Of a DNA stretch of 64,000 nt, positions 36,391-44,584 are shown piece by piece (position 1 is the first letter of the stretch; each line of letters opens with the position of its first letter). The stretch comes from Hominisplanchenecus_A murintestinalis (GTDB taxonomy: Bacteria > Bacillota > Clostridia > Lachnospirales > Lachnospiraceae): assembly GCF_943193015.1 (NCBI RefSeq), contig NZ_CALPCM010000007.1:50795-114794 (forward strand). Reading direction: 5' to 3'. The translations under genes and the position numbers were made by a program. The notes beneath the pieces were generated by a model, which was not told where the DNA came from, searched no databases, and worked only from the letters and a program-made list of their open reading frames with translations.

Positions 36391-37185
36391 ATGAAAACAG
36401 AAAAACATACCTTTGTTATTTGTGCATATAAGGAAAGCGCTTTTTTAGAGGAATGTGTTAAGTCCTTGAAGAGACAGACTATGAAAAGTAATATTATTAT
36501 GGTTACTTCTACGCCGAATCATCACATTACACAGTTGGCAGACAAGTATAAGATTCCGCTTTTTATCAATGAAGGACCAAAAGGGATTACTCAGGACTGG
36601 AATTTTGGTTACCAATGCGCAAAGACAGAGTATGTAACGATTGCCCATCAGGATGATGTTTATCGAAAAAATTATTTAGAAAGAGCTTTTAGAGCAGTGC
36701 GGGGTTTTAAGAAGCCTCTGATTTTCTTTAGCGATTATTATGAAATGCGAAACGGTAATATTGTAAAAAGAAATACATTATTGAAGGTAAAAAGAATAAT
36801 GCTGGCTCCTCTTCGAATTCGCTTTTTTCAGAACAGTTGTTTTGTAAGGCGGAGGATTTTGTCTTTTGGTTCCCCTATTTGCTGTCCGTCAGTCATGTAC
36901 GTGAAGAAAAACCTTCCTGAGGTCATTTTTAAAGATGGATTCCGGAGCTGTGAAGATTGGGAAGCATGGGAGATGATTTCCAGAAGAAAAGGCGCGTTTG
37001 TCTATGACAGGAAAGCATTGATGTGTCATCGGATTCATGAAGATTCAGAAACATCAGCGATTATCGGTGATAATGCCAGAAGTGCAGAAGAGTATGAGAT
37101 GTATTGTAAATTCTGGCCGAAATGGTTTGCGAAAGTATTAAATCGTCAATACGCAAAGGGGCAAAAATCAAACAATATGACTTAA
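36391..37185 (+). CDS. GT2-like glycosyltransferase
   Basis: A 264-residue GT-A type protein that differs from the other GT2 members: the start is HTFVICAYKESAFLEECVKS, the first nucleotide-contacting stretch lacks the usual DDGS motif (IIMVTSTPNHH), and the metal-site equivalent is IAHQDDVYRKNYLERAF. The later FRSCEDWEAWEMISRRKGAF fits a family 2 acceptor region. It is shorter than its neighbours and more A+T-rich. Start ATG 36391 has CAGGAG upstream. Function beyond probable sugar transfer is unknown. Confidence 0.72.
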   Translation: MKTEKHTFVICAYKESAFLEECVKSLKRQTMKSNIIMVTSTPNHHITQLADKYKIPLFINEGPKGITQDWNFGYQCAKTEYVTIAHQDDVYRKNYLERAFRAVRGFKKPLIFFSDYYEMRNGNIVKRNTLLKVKRIMLAPLRIRFFQNSCFVRRRILSFGSPICCPSVMYVKKNLPEVIFKDGFRSCEDWEAWEMISRRKGAFVYDRKALMCHRIHEDSETSAIIGDNARSAEEYEMYCKFWPKWFAKVLNRQYAKGQKSNNMT

Positions 37186-37206
37186 CAGCAGAAAAAGGGA
37201 TTGAAG

Positions 37207-37893
37207 ATGAAAAAAATAGCAATTATACCCGCTTATAATGAGCAGGACAGTATCGTGAAAACAGTAACGGATTTACAGAAAAAAGCTCCGGATTTTGATT
37301 ACATTATCATTAATGACTGTTCAAAGGATAATACGATGGATATTTGTCGGGAGCATGGCTTGAAGGTGCTGAATCTTCCCATCAACCTCGGTATTGGAGG
37401 CGCAGTACAGACGGGATACTTATATGCATATAAGTATAAGTATGATATCGCGGTTCAGTTTGATGGAGATGGACAGCATGATGCCGTTTATCTGGAAGCG
37501 ATGAGTAAAGTTTTGGAGAAGGAGCAGAACGATATGGTAATAGGCTCCAGATTTATCACAAAAGAAGGATTTCAGTCATCAGGGCTTCGAAGAGTAGGAA
37601 TCCGTTACTTTGCTTTTTTGACAAAACTGCTATTTGGGCAGAAAATTACAGATGCAACTTCTGGAATGCGGATGTGTAATAGAAAAGTGATGAAATTGTT
37701 TATAAAAGATTATCCCAGAGATTATCCGGAACCGGAGAGCGTGGCGCGGCTACTTCGTTATAAATGCCGGATTAAAGAGATACCGGTTGTTATGCACGAA
37801 AGAGAGGCTGGAGTTTCATCTATCTCATTAAAGAAATCAGGTTACTATATGATTAAAGTGAGCCTGGCAATCTTGATTGAGCGTTTACGTTAG
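37207..37893 (+). CDS. GT2 family, DPM1-like polyprenyl-phosphate sugar synthase
   Basis: A 228-residue family 2 catalytic domain of the DPM1/DPG synthase type with no membrane segments of its own. Motifs: KIAIIPAYNEQDSIVKTVTD, YIIINDCSKDNT, AVQFDGDGQHDAVYLEAM and DATSGMRMCNRKVMKLFI. The QFDGDGQHD motif is the standard metal site. The next gene encodes a DUF2304 membrane protein, a frequent partner that probably anchors it. I prefer ATG 37207 over the TTG at 37201, which lies inside the AAAGGGATTG stretch. It should charge undecaprenyl phosphate with a sugar used by a GT-C enzyme. Confidence 0.82.
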   Translation: MKKIAIIPAYNEQDSIVKTVTDLQKKAPDFDYIIINDCSKDNTMDICREHGLKVLNLPINLGIGGAVQTGYLYAYKYKYDIAVQFDGDGQHDAVYLEAMSKVLEKEQNDMVIGSRFITKEGFQSSGLRRVGIRYFAFLTKLLFGQKITDATSGMRMCNRKVMKLFIKDYPRDYPEPESVARLLRYKCRIKEIPVVMHEREAGVSSISLKKSGYYMIKVSLAILIERLR

Positions 37894-37904
37894 GAGGATG
37901 CAAG

Positions 37905-38291
37905 ATGACAATAAAAGTAAGAATCTTGATTGCGGCAGTCCTGATTTGCGGATTGCTTATGATTATTAATATGCTCAGGAAGAGAGAACTGGAATTGAAA
38001 TATGTCCTCGGGTGGCTGCTGTGCGATATTGTATTGCTGGTTTTTACGGCGGTGCCGGGACTTATGGTAGGCTTTTCAAACTTTTTAGGGATTTATTCTC
38101 CGGTCAACATGATTTTCTTTTTGGGATTTGTATTCTCGCTGATTATTATCTTTTCTTTAACTGTGGCATTATCACGAGTTACAGCACGAGTACGGAGACT
38201 GGCGCAGATTGTGGCTTTGGAGGAAATAAAGCAGGAAAAAGGCAGTGGGGAAATAGAGAGAGCTGTTTTAAGTGAAGAGAAGAAAGGGTAG
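37905..38291 (+). CDS. DUF2304 family small membrane protein
   Basis: A 128-residue protein with three predicted membrane segments (IRILIAAVLICGLLMIINML, then VLGWLLCDIVLLVFTAVPGL, then PVNMIFFLGFVFSLIIIF) and a charged coiled-coil C terminus (RVRRLAQIVALEEIKQEK). This is the DUF2304 layout. Such genes commonly follow a DPM1-like GT2, as here with an 11-base gap, and the pair is thought to form a membrane-bound synthase; the biochemical role of DUF2304 is not established to my knowledge. AGGAGG precedes the ATG. Confidence 0.8.
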   Translation: MTIKVRILIAAVLICGLLMIINMLRKRELELKYVLGWLLCDIVLLVFTAVPGLMVGFSNFLGIYSPVNMIFFLGFVFSLIIIFSLTVALSRVTARVRRLAQIVALEEIKQEKGSGEIERAVLSEEKKG

Positions 38292-38295
38292 AGAT

Positions 38296-39345
38296 TTGAA
38301 AACAGAAAACGCTGTTGTAAAAAAGAGAACATTGGATGAAAAAATAGAAGGAAGAAGTACGAATATTAATATGGTTCGTTTTTTGGCGGCAATCGGCGTT
38401 TTAGTTGCCCATGCGCATACGCTGGCGGATGGAAGCATGGATTTGCTGTATCAGCTGACAGGCGTAACGTGGGGAAGCCTTGCAGTGAGCTTTTTCTTTT
38501 TTGTCAGCGGTCTGTATGTTACGAAGTCATTGACAGTTAAGAAATTAAGTGGGAGAAAGTATATTTTTTCAAGAATCAGAAGAATTATCCCGCCCCTGGC
38601 AGTGGTGATTCTCGCGAGTGTATTCTTTTTGGGACCATGTATGAGCACTTTAGGGGGCGGCGCATATTTTGGAAATATAAATACATGGAAATATCTGTTA
38701 AATATCTGTTTGATTCCAGTGCATAATCTCCCAGGTGTCTTTGAGAGGGGAAATCTTCTTTCAACAGTTAATGGCTCTTTGTGGACACTTCCGGTCGAAT
38801 TCTTATGTTATTTATTCCTTTATGTGTTATATAAAACTAGATTTTTGGAAAAGAACATCGTTTTTGGAGTGGGGCTTTTGATAATAAGTATTGTTTCTTA
38901 TGGGATAGGATGCAAAGCTTCCAGTTCTGTAATTTTATCAGCGGCGCAGGCGGTTATCTGTTTTTTTATGGGAGTTTGGTATTATATAAACAAAGATAAG
39001 CTGGTTTTAGATATCAGGTTTGGTATGATGGCTGTTATTGGGTGGTTCCTATTTAGCTGGATGAAACTTTCTTTCTGGGGGAATATCTTGTTTCTGCCGG
39101 TAATCATTGTTACATTCTTGATTGGGACAAAGCAGGTTCTGTATCGAAGCTCCCAAATAGGAAATCTTTCTTATGCGATGTATTTGACAGCTTTTCCGGT
39201 ACAGCAAATGGTGATTTCATTGAGTGGGGGAGATATGAATCCGTATCTGAATATTGTATTGAGCATACCGATTGTTTTAGTACTTGCTTATGGGATTTGG
39301 TGGCTGGAAAAAAGATGCTTTGTACAGGAGAAAAAGAAGAGATGA
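38296..39345 (+). CDS. Membrane acyltransferase family 3 (OafA/YrhL type)
   Basis: A 349-residue protein with about ten hydrophobic segments. The start of the membrane domain reads NINMVRFLAAIGVLVAHAHT, with the conserved R and H of acyltransferase-3 proteins, followed by FFFFVSGLYVTKSL and FSRIRRIIPPLAVVILASV. Such proteins put acetyl groups on sugars during export. TTG 38296 is preferred, with AGAAAGGG at correct spacing; a GTG at 38272 would overlap the DUF2304 gene. The last four bases overlap the next acyltransferase gene, so both are coupled. Confidence 0.82.
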   Translation: MKTENAVVKKRTLDEKIEGRSTNINMVRFLAAIGVLVAHAHTLADGSMDLLYQLTGVTWGSLAVSFFFFVSGLYVTKSLTVKKLSGRKYIFSRIRRIIPPLAVVILASVFFLGPCMSTLGGGAYFGNINTWKYLLNICLIPVHNLPGVFERGNLLSTVNGSLWTLPVEFLCYLFLYVLYKTRFLEKNIVFGVGLLIISIVSYGIGCKASSSVILSAAQAVICFFMGVWYYINKDKLVLDIRFGMMAVIGWFLFSWMKLSFWGNILFLPVIIVTFLIGTKQVLYRSSQIGNLSYAMYLTAFPVQQMVISLSGGDMNPYLNIVLSIPIVLVLAYGIWWLEKRCFVQEKKKR

Positions 39346-40367
39346 AGGATGAAAATGGAAGGCTAAATGTGTTAAAACAGCGTTCGAAAGAACTGGATAT
39401 ATGTAAGGCACTATTGATTATTTTAGTAGTGATAGGGCACGCGAATGTAGATACGCGAATTATTAAAATAATTTTTTGGTTCCATATGCCAGTGTTTTTT
39501 TATTTGAGTGGATATTTGCTGCATTTGCCAAGGAAAAGTGAATGGAAAAATTGGGCAATAAAAAAGGCAAAAAGACTTTTGATTCCATGCTTGTTCTTTT
39601 GGGTATTATGTACATTTATAGATGGAAACCTTACAGCGGGAAGTTTTGCAGCGTTTGTATGGGGAGGGAAGCGACAGGGTGGGGTATATTGGTTTGTGAT
39701 AGTTTTATTTTTGGCAGAATTGTTTATGTCAGTCATTGAATTACATATATCTTCCTCTAAAATAAAAATTATGATTTATGCAGGGTGTTATTGTTCGGCA
39801 ATTTTAGAATCTATTTTAATGATTCCATCAGATTACGTATTAATGCCTGATTGGATGAAATTTCCATGGAATGTAGATGTCGTGCCGCTGGCAATAGGAT
39901 ACCTGGCAATGGGATATTACGGAAAAGAACAAATTACAAATTGGATGAGAGAAGGGTTTGTAGGGAAGAGAATGTTGCTCACGGGTGCTTCAATTATTAT
40001 TTTTATAGTGTTTGCATATGCATACTGGGAGGGGAAGTTTGATTACCGTATGGATATGAAATATAGCTTATACCCGAATTTTGTGTTTCCTTTGTTATTT
40101 CCGGTTGTAGCAGGTATAATTTTATTGGAAATATCTTTGATATTGGCGAAGATGAAAGGCGTTTCCTCTGTGGTGGCATATATTGGGAGGGCCACTATGT
40201 CAGTGATGTATCTTCATGTTTTAATTATCGGACAAATAGTGAAACGTTTTATGGGAGAAAATTATTCAATTTTTTGGGGAGTAATTATAGTGTTGTGTTT
40301 GTCATGTTTATTTCACTACATTATAAATAAAAATAAATGGTTGAGCCTTTTATTTGAGGGAAAATAG
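39342..40367 (+). CDS. Membrane acyltransferase family 3
   Basis: A 341-residue polytopic protein of the acyltransferase-3 superfamily, distinct from its neighbour. RSKELDICKALLIILVVIGH carries the conserved histidine, and KIIFWFHMPVFFYLSGYLLH follows. About ten membrane segments are seen. It probably transfers acetyl or another small acyl group to the surface glycan. ATG 39342 overlaps the preceding stop (ATGA). The gene is notably A+T-rich. It is the last gene of the polysaccharide locus; about 60 bases later the prfC promoter begins, and I find no strong terminator in between. Confidence 0.8.
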   Translation: MKDENGRLNVLKQRSKELDICKALLIILVVIGHANVDTRIIKIIFWFHMPVFFYLSGYLLHLPRKSEWKNWAIKKAKRLLIPCLFFWVLCTFIDGNLTAGSFAAFVWGGKRQGGVYWFVIVLFLAELFMSVIELHISSSKIKIMIYAGCYCSAILESILMIPSDYVLMPDWMKFPWNVDVVPLAIGYLAMGYYGKEQITNWMREGFVGKRMLLTGASIIIFIVFAYAYWEGKFDYRMDMKYSLYPNFVFPLLFPVVAGIILLEISLILAKMKGVSSVVAYIGRATMSVMYLHVLIIGQIVKRFMGENYSIFWGVIIVLCLSCLFHYIINKNKWLSLLFEGK

Positions 40368-40425
40368 GAAGGCATTTTTAAAGGGATGAAAGGATAGAAA
40401 TTTTAAATTGCGAAGAACCCACCAG

Positions 40426-40454
40426 TTGACATCTCCTCCCACGCTTGTTAAAAT
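40426..40454 (+). promoter_or_regulatory. Predicted SigA-type promoter of prfC
   Basis: A perfect TTGACA (40426-40431), a 17-base spacer and TAAAAT (40449-40454). Transcription would begin near 40461, about 40 bases before the prfC start. It separates prfC from the polysaccharide operon. Confidence 0.75.
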
Positions 40455-40501
40455 TGAGCGTACGCAGCAACAGGAATTTTAAAATATTTGGAGGATTTAC
40501 C

Positions 40502-42088
40502 GTGACTGATATAAGGAAAGAAATAGAGAAACGCCGTACATTTGCGATTATTTCCCATCCGGATGCAGGTAAGACGACCCTGACGGAGAAGTTTCTGCTC
40601 TACGGAGGGGCGATTAACCTGGCGGGGTCTGTGAAGGGAAAGGCGACGGCGAGACATGCGGTGTCGGACTGGATGGAGATTGAGAAGGAGAGGGGAATTT
40701 CGGTCACCTCTTCTGTTTTACAGTTTAATTATGACGGATACTGCATCAATATTCTGGATACGCCGGGACATCAGGACTTCTCGGAGGATACCTACCGTAC
40801 GCTGATGGCGGCTGATTCGGCGGTGATGGTGATCGATGCTTCGAAAGGGGTGGAGGCGCAGACACGGAAGCTGTTCAAGGTGTGTGTGATGCGCCATATC
40901 CCGATTTTTACGTTTATCAATAAGATGGATCGTGATGCGAATGATACGTTTGAGCTTCTGGATGATATTGAGAAGGAGCTGGGGATTGCTACTTGTCCGA
41001 TTAACTGGCCGATTGGTTCAGGGAAAAGTTTTAAGGGCGTGTACGAGCGGGGCAGCGGGAAGATTACGGTATTTGCAGATACGGAGAAAGGGACGAAGGA
41101 AGGGGAAGCCAGGGAAATTCCGCTGGATTCACCGGAAATCGATGAGATTGTGAGTGAGGAGCAGAAGAGCCAGCTTATGGATGAGATAGAACTTCTGGAC
41201 GGCGCGAGCGCAGAGTTTGATCAGGAGCTTGTAAGCAAGGGCGAACTGTCTCCGGTATTTTTTGGTTCGGCTTTGACGAATTTCGGCGTGGAGATTTTTC
41301 TGAAACATTTCTTGTCGATGACGACTTCACCGTTGCCGAGAATGGCGGATATCGGCGTTGTAGACCCTATGGAGGAGAGTTTTTCCGCGTTTGTGTTTAA
41401 GATACAGGCGAATATGAATAAGGCGCACCGTGACAGGATTGCGTTTATGCGTATCTGCTCGGGCGAGTTTGATGCAGGAATGGAAGTTTACCATGTGCAG
41501 GGAGACAGAAAGCAGCGTCTGTCCCAGCCTCAGCAGATGATGGCTCAGGAGCGCCATATTGTGGATCATGCATATGCCGGGGATATTATTGGTGTGTTTG
41601 ATCCGGGGATTTTTTCTATCGGAGATACGATTTGTATGCCTGGAAAGAAATTTTCTTATGAGGGGATTCCGACGTTTGCCCCAGAGCATTTTGCGAGGGT
41701 GCGCCAGGTGGACACCATGAAGAGGAAGCAGTTTATCAAGGGAATTAATCAGATTGCGCAGGAGGGCGCTATTCAGATTTTCCAGGAATTCAATACCGGA
41801 ATGGAAGAGATTATCGTGGGCGTGGTAGGCGTGCTACAGTTCGAGGTGCTGAAATACCGCCTGGAGAATGAATATAATGTAGATATTATTCTGGAAAACC
41901 TGCCATATGAGCATATCCGCTGGATAGAGAATAAAGATATTGACTTGAATAAGCTGGTGGGAACGTCAGATATGAAAAAAGTAAAAGACCTCAAAGGCAA
42001 TCCATTGCTGCTTTGGGTAAATTCCTGGAGCATTGGAATGACTTTGGACAGGAACGAGGGATTGGAGCTGGCGGAATTCGGCAGGTAA
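40502..42088 (+). CDS. prfC: Peptide chain release factor 3
   Basis: RF3 is the translational GTPase that frees RF1/RF2 from the ribosome after peptide release. It has 528 residues. The GTPase motifs are ISHPDAGKTTLTEKFL (G1), DTPGHQDFSEDTYRTLMAAD (G3) and FINKMDRDAND (G4). The domain II/III region (SAFVFKIQANMNKAHRDRIA, VGVLQFEVLKYRLENEYNVD) matches RF3 rather than EF-G. The start is GTG 40502 with TTGGAGGA upstream; the frame is open from 40445 but that part lies within the promoter and leader. A separate transcription unit from the polysaccharide locus. Confidence 0.96.
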   Translation: MTDIRKEIEKRRTFAIISHPDAGKTTLTEKFLLYGGAINLAGSVKGKATARHAVSDWMEIEKERGISVTSSVLQFNYDGYCINILDTPGHQDFSEDTYRTLMAADSAVMVIDASKGVEAQTRKLFKVCVMRHIPIFTFINKMDRDANDTFELLDDIEKELGIATCPINWPIGSGKSFKGVYERGSGKITVFADTEKGTKEGEAREIPLDSPEIDEIVSEEQKSQLMDEIELLDGASAEFDQELVSKGELSPVFFGSALTNFGVEIFLKHFLSMTTSPLPRMADIGVVDPMEESFSAFVFKIQANMNKAHRDRIAFMRICSGEFDAGMEVYHVQGDRKQRLSQPQQMMAQERHIVDHAYAGDIIGVFDPGIFSIGDTICMPGKKFSYEGIPTFAPEHFARVRQVDTMKRKQFIKGINQIAQEGAIQIFQEFNTGMEEIIVGVVGVLQFEVLKYRLENEYNVDIILENLPYEHIRWIENKDIDLNKLVGTSDMKKVKDLKGNPLLLWVNSWSIGMTLDRNEGLELAEFGR

Positions 42089-42115
42089 AGTATAGAATTT
42101 CCCCTGAAAATTTAT

Positions 42116-42144
42116 TTGCCACCACCTATATTTTGGTATATAAT
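42116..42144 (+). promoter_or_regulatory. Predicted promoter of the structured element
   Basis: TTGCCA (42116-42121), a 17-base spacer and TATAAT (42139-42144). The predicted transcript starts around 42151, exactly at the GGGG that opens the structured region. Confidence 0.6.
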
Positions 42145-42147
42145 GAT

Positions 42148-42330
42148 GTTGGGGTCAAAAGCCTTTGTCCCCAACTATGATAAGGATTTCTCCGTGCTTA
42201 CGCACTCTCGAAATCCTAAAACACCTCAAATTCGCTCATTTTTCCTTCAAAAATGGCTGCTTTTCGGTGTTTTACGGGTCTCAAAGTCATGCTTTTTCAT
42301 GCGGGCATGAAACGCATGACCTTTTGGCCC
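42148..42330 (+). ncRNA. Unnamed structured RNA or folded repeat element
   Basis: A 180-base non-coding stretch packed with inverted repeats. Hairpin A: GTTGGGG (42148-42154) with CCCCAAC (42169-42175). Hairpin B: GGATTTC (42184-42190) with GAAATCC (42210-42216), inner GTGC/GCAC. Hairpin C: AAAACACC (42218-42225) with GGTGTTTT (42266-42273), inner CATTTTT/AAAAATG. Hairpin D: GTCATGC (42286-42292) with GCATGAC (42314-42320), inner TTTCATGC/GCATGAAA. An outer stem can form between 42151-42161 and 42321-42331 (11 pairs, two G-U) and competes with hairpin A. A promoter lies just upstream. It may be an independent RNA, a leader of the Asp23 gene, or a dispersed palindromic repeat. No known RNA family recognised. 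Confidence 0.6.
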
Positions 42331-42344
42331 TGGTATCATATAAT
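42316..42344 (+). promoter_or_regulatory. Possible promoter of the Asp23-family gene
   Basis: ATGACC (42316-42321, four of six matches to the -35 consensus), a 17-base spacer and TATAAT (42339-42344). It lies on the right end of the structured element and would start a transcript about 37 bases before the gene at 42388. Confidence 0.4.
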
Positions 42345-42387
42345 AAGAATATTACAAGCATCCACACAGAAATGAGGAGGTCTTTAC

Positions 42388-42774
42388 ATGGGCAAAGAAG
42401 AAAATAAGGATAATTATACAATAAAGAGTGAAGAGAGTTTCGGCCAGGTTAAGATTGCGGATGAGGTTGTAGCAATCATCGCGGGGCTGGCGGCTACAGA
42501 AGTGGAAGGCGTGGCGAGCATGGCCGGGAACATTACGAATGAGCTGGTGGGCAAGCTGGGAATGAAGAATCTTTCCAAAGGCATCAAGGTTGCCGTGGAG
42601 GATGGCGTGGTGGAGGTAGATGTGGCGCTGAATGTGGCGTATGGCTACAGCGTTCCGAAAATCTGCCGGAAAGTGCAGGAAAAAGTAAAAGCGTCCATTG
42701 AAAACATGACCGGATTGGAAGTATCCAGTGTAAATATACGGATTGCCAGCGTAAGTATGGAGAAACGTAAGTAA
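42388..42774 (+). CDS. Asp23/Gls24 family envelope stress protein
   Basis: A 128-residue Asp23/YloU-type protein. The family core is visible in GQVKIADEVVAIIAGLAATE, VEGVASMAGN, VEVDVALNVAYGYSVPKICR and a final VNIRIASVSM. Members are small proteins near the cell membrane linked to envelope or alkaline stress; in Clostridia one copy usually sits just before nusB, as here. A strong GAGGAGG site precedes the ATG. The gene is followed by a clear intrinsic terminator, so it is probably a short unit of its own. Precise function is not known. Confidence 0.9.
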   Translation: MGKEENKDNYTIKSEESFGQVKIADEVVAIIAGLAATEVEGVASMAGNITNELVGKLGMKNLSKGIKVAVEDGVVEVDVALNVAYGYSVPKICRKVQEKVKASIENMTGLEVSSVNIRIASVSMEKRK

Positions 42775-42792
42775 GATTACACAAAGTTAAGA

Positions 42793-42820
42793 GGGATGTC
42801 TGGTTTTCAGGCATCCCTTT
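42793..42820 (+). terminator. Intrinsic terminator after the Asp23-family gene
   Basis: GGGATGTCTG (42793-42802), a GTTTT loop and CAGGCATCCC (42808-42817) followed by TTT. The stem has one G-U pair. It separates the Asp23-family gene from nusB. Confidence 0.8.
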
Positions 42821-42836
42821 TATAAAAGGAAAAGCC

Positions 42837-42872
42837 GCCTGGTGGCAGCGGCAAAGAGTCCGTGCGCCAGGC
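42837..42872 (+). other. Hairpin in the nusB leader
   Basis: GCCTGGTG (42837-42844) can pair with CGCCAGGC (42865-42872), with a single G-U pair. The 3' arm ends only a few bases before the GGAGGG site of nusB. It could influence translation; I know no described element that it matches. Confidence 0.35.
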
Positions 42873-42888
42873 TATGGAGGGAAGAAGA

Positions 42889-43308
42889 ATGACAAGACAT
42901 GAAGTGAGGGAACATATTTTCAGGCTGCTTTTTATGGTGGAATTCCATGAAGGGGAAGAGCTGAAAGAACAGGCGGCGCTCTATTTTGACGAAGTGGAAG
43001 GAATTTCAGAAAAAAACCATGCGTATATCCTGGAGAAGCTGGAGAACATGATAGAAAAGGTTCCGGAGCTTGACGCTGCTTTAAATGAAGCGGCAGAAGG
43101 ATGGAAAACAGCAAGGATGGGAAAGGCAGAGCTGACGATTCTGCGTCTGGCGGCGTATGAGATTACATGTGATGAGGATATCCCGGCGAGGGTGGCGATT
43201 AATGAAGCCGTTGAGCTGGGAAAAACCTTTGGCGGCGATGAATCGCCCGCATTTATTAACGGGATTCTGGCAAAACTGATGAAGAGGATGGGGAATGATA
43301 CAGAATAG
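42889..43308 (+). CDS. nusB: Transcription antitermination factor NusB
   Basis: NusB binds boxA RNA with NusE (S10) and promotes antitermination of rRNA transcription. It has 139 residues, the normal size. The all-helical fold is visible in TRHEVREHIFRLLFMVEFHE, WKTARMGKAELTILRLAAYE and PARVAINEAVELGKTFGGDE, and it ends with AFINGILAKLMKRM. ATG 42889 has GGAGGG upstream; the open frame from 42862 adds an unlikely extension. Its end overlaps xseA by 14 bases. Confidence 0.95.
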   Translation: MTRHEVREHIFRLLFMVEFHEGEELKEQAALYFDEVEGISEKNHAYILEKLENMIEKVPELDAALNEAAEGWKTARMGKAELTILRLAAYEITCDEDIPARVAINEAVELGKTFGGDESPAFINGILAKLMKRMGNDTE

Positions 43309-44536
43309 AACATATTCCGTAGGGCAGATTAACACTTACATCAAAAATATGTTTACGCAGGATTTTGTGCTGAAACGCATCTATGTGAAAGGCGAAGTTT
43401 CCAACTGCAAATACCATACCTCAGGGCATATTTATTTTTCGCTGAAAGATGATACAGGCAGTATTGCGTGCGTCATGTTTGCGGGAATGCGAAAAGGGCT
43501 GCCGTTCCGTATGCAGAACGGACAGCAGGTGGTTGTGCTGGGAAGCGTAAATGTATTTGAGCGTGACGGGAAATATCAGCTTTACGCAAACGAAATCATT
43601 CTGGATGGCGCGGGGCTTCTGTATGAGAAGTTTGAAGCTTTGAAGCAGGAGCTGGAAGAGATGGGCATGTTCGCGCCGGAATATAAACAGCCGATTCCGA
43701 AATATATCAAAAGGCTGGGGGTAGTCACAGCGCCGACAGGCGCGGCAGTCCGGGATATCATAAACGTAGCCGGAAGGCGGAACCCCTATGTACAGATTAT
43801 TCTCTATCCTGCGCTGGTACAGGGGGAGGGAGCCGCGGACAGCATCGTGCGCGGCATCCGGATGCTGGACGAGTATGGTGTGGATACGATGATTGTCGGG
43901 AGAGGCGGCGGTTCTATTGAGGATTTGTGGGCGTTTAACGAGGAGAAAGTCGCAAGGGCGCTTTTTGAGTGTGAGACTCCGGTTATTTCAGCGATCGGAC
44001 ATGAGACGGATGTGACGATTGCAGACTTTGTGGCGGATTTACGCGCTCCGACCCCATCCGCGGCGGCAGAGCTGGCGGTGGAAGATGTACGTCTGGTACA
44101 GGAGCGGCTTTTGCAGTACCGAATGCAGCTGGGGCGGCGTATGGCAGACCAGGTACAGCAGCAGAGAGCGCGGCTGGCGAATAGCAGGACGCGGCTGTCT
44201 TACCTTAGCCCGCAGAATCAAATTCGGGAGAAGCGGCAGATGCTTGCTGAGAAGGAGGACAGGCTGCAGGAATTGATGGCGGAGCAAATCCGTCAGAAAC
44301 GCCACAGCCTGGCGCTGTATATTGAGAAGCTTGGCGGACTGTCCCCGCTGGAACGGCTGAACCAGGGCTATGCTTATGTGGCAGATTCAGAGAAGAGGAA
44401 AATCACATCGGTGTCCCAGATGCCGTCAGGAAGCCTGGTTCGGATTTTTGTGCAGGATGGCAGTGTGACGGCACGGGTGGAGCAGTCAGCGGATAGGAAT
44501 CAGGATGACAGTGAAGGTATCGGAACGTTATGGTAA
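43295..44536 (+). CDS. xseA: Exodeoxyribonuclease VII large subunit
   Basis: The catalytic subunit of exonuclease VII, which degrades single-stranded DNA in both directions. It has 413 residues. The N-terminal OB fold reads GEVSNCKYHTSGHIYFSLKD; the catalytic domain has VTAPTGAAVRDIINVAGRRN, MIVGRGGGSIEDLWAFNEE and AIGHETDVTIADFVADLRAP. A long coiled-coil region follows, ending with LSPLERLNQGYAYV. The start lies inside nusB (14-base overlap). Its partner xseB follows after 48 bases. Confidence 0.96.
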   Translation: MIQNRTYSVGQINTYIKNMFTQDFVLKRIYVKGEVSNCKYHTSGHIYFSLKDDTGSIACVMFAGMRKGLPFRMQNGQQVVVLGSVNVFERDGKYQLYANEIILDGAGLLYEKFEALKQELEEMGMFAPEYKQPIPKYIKRLGVVTAPTGAAVRDIINVAGRRNPYVQIILYPALVQGEGAADSIVRGIRMLDEYGVDTMIVGRGGGSIEDLWAFNEEKVARALFECETPVISAIGHETDVTIADFVADLRAPTPSAAAELAVEDVRLVQERLLQYRMQLGRRMADQVQQQRARLANSRTRLSYLSPQNQIREKRQMLAEKEDRLQELMAEQIRQKRHSLALYIEKLGGLSPLERLNQGYAYVADSEKRKITSVSQMPSGSLVRIFVQDGSVTARVEQSADRNQDDSEGIGTLW

Positions 44537-44584
44537 GCGCAGTGAATAGTAAGAGCTGGAAGATTAGAGACCGGGAGGGGCAGG

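Noticed and set aside
42165..42407. Open frames of 64 and 80 codons across the structured element.
   Set aside because: They have no ribosome site, no recognisable protein features, and are explained by the palindromes.
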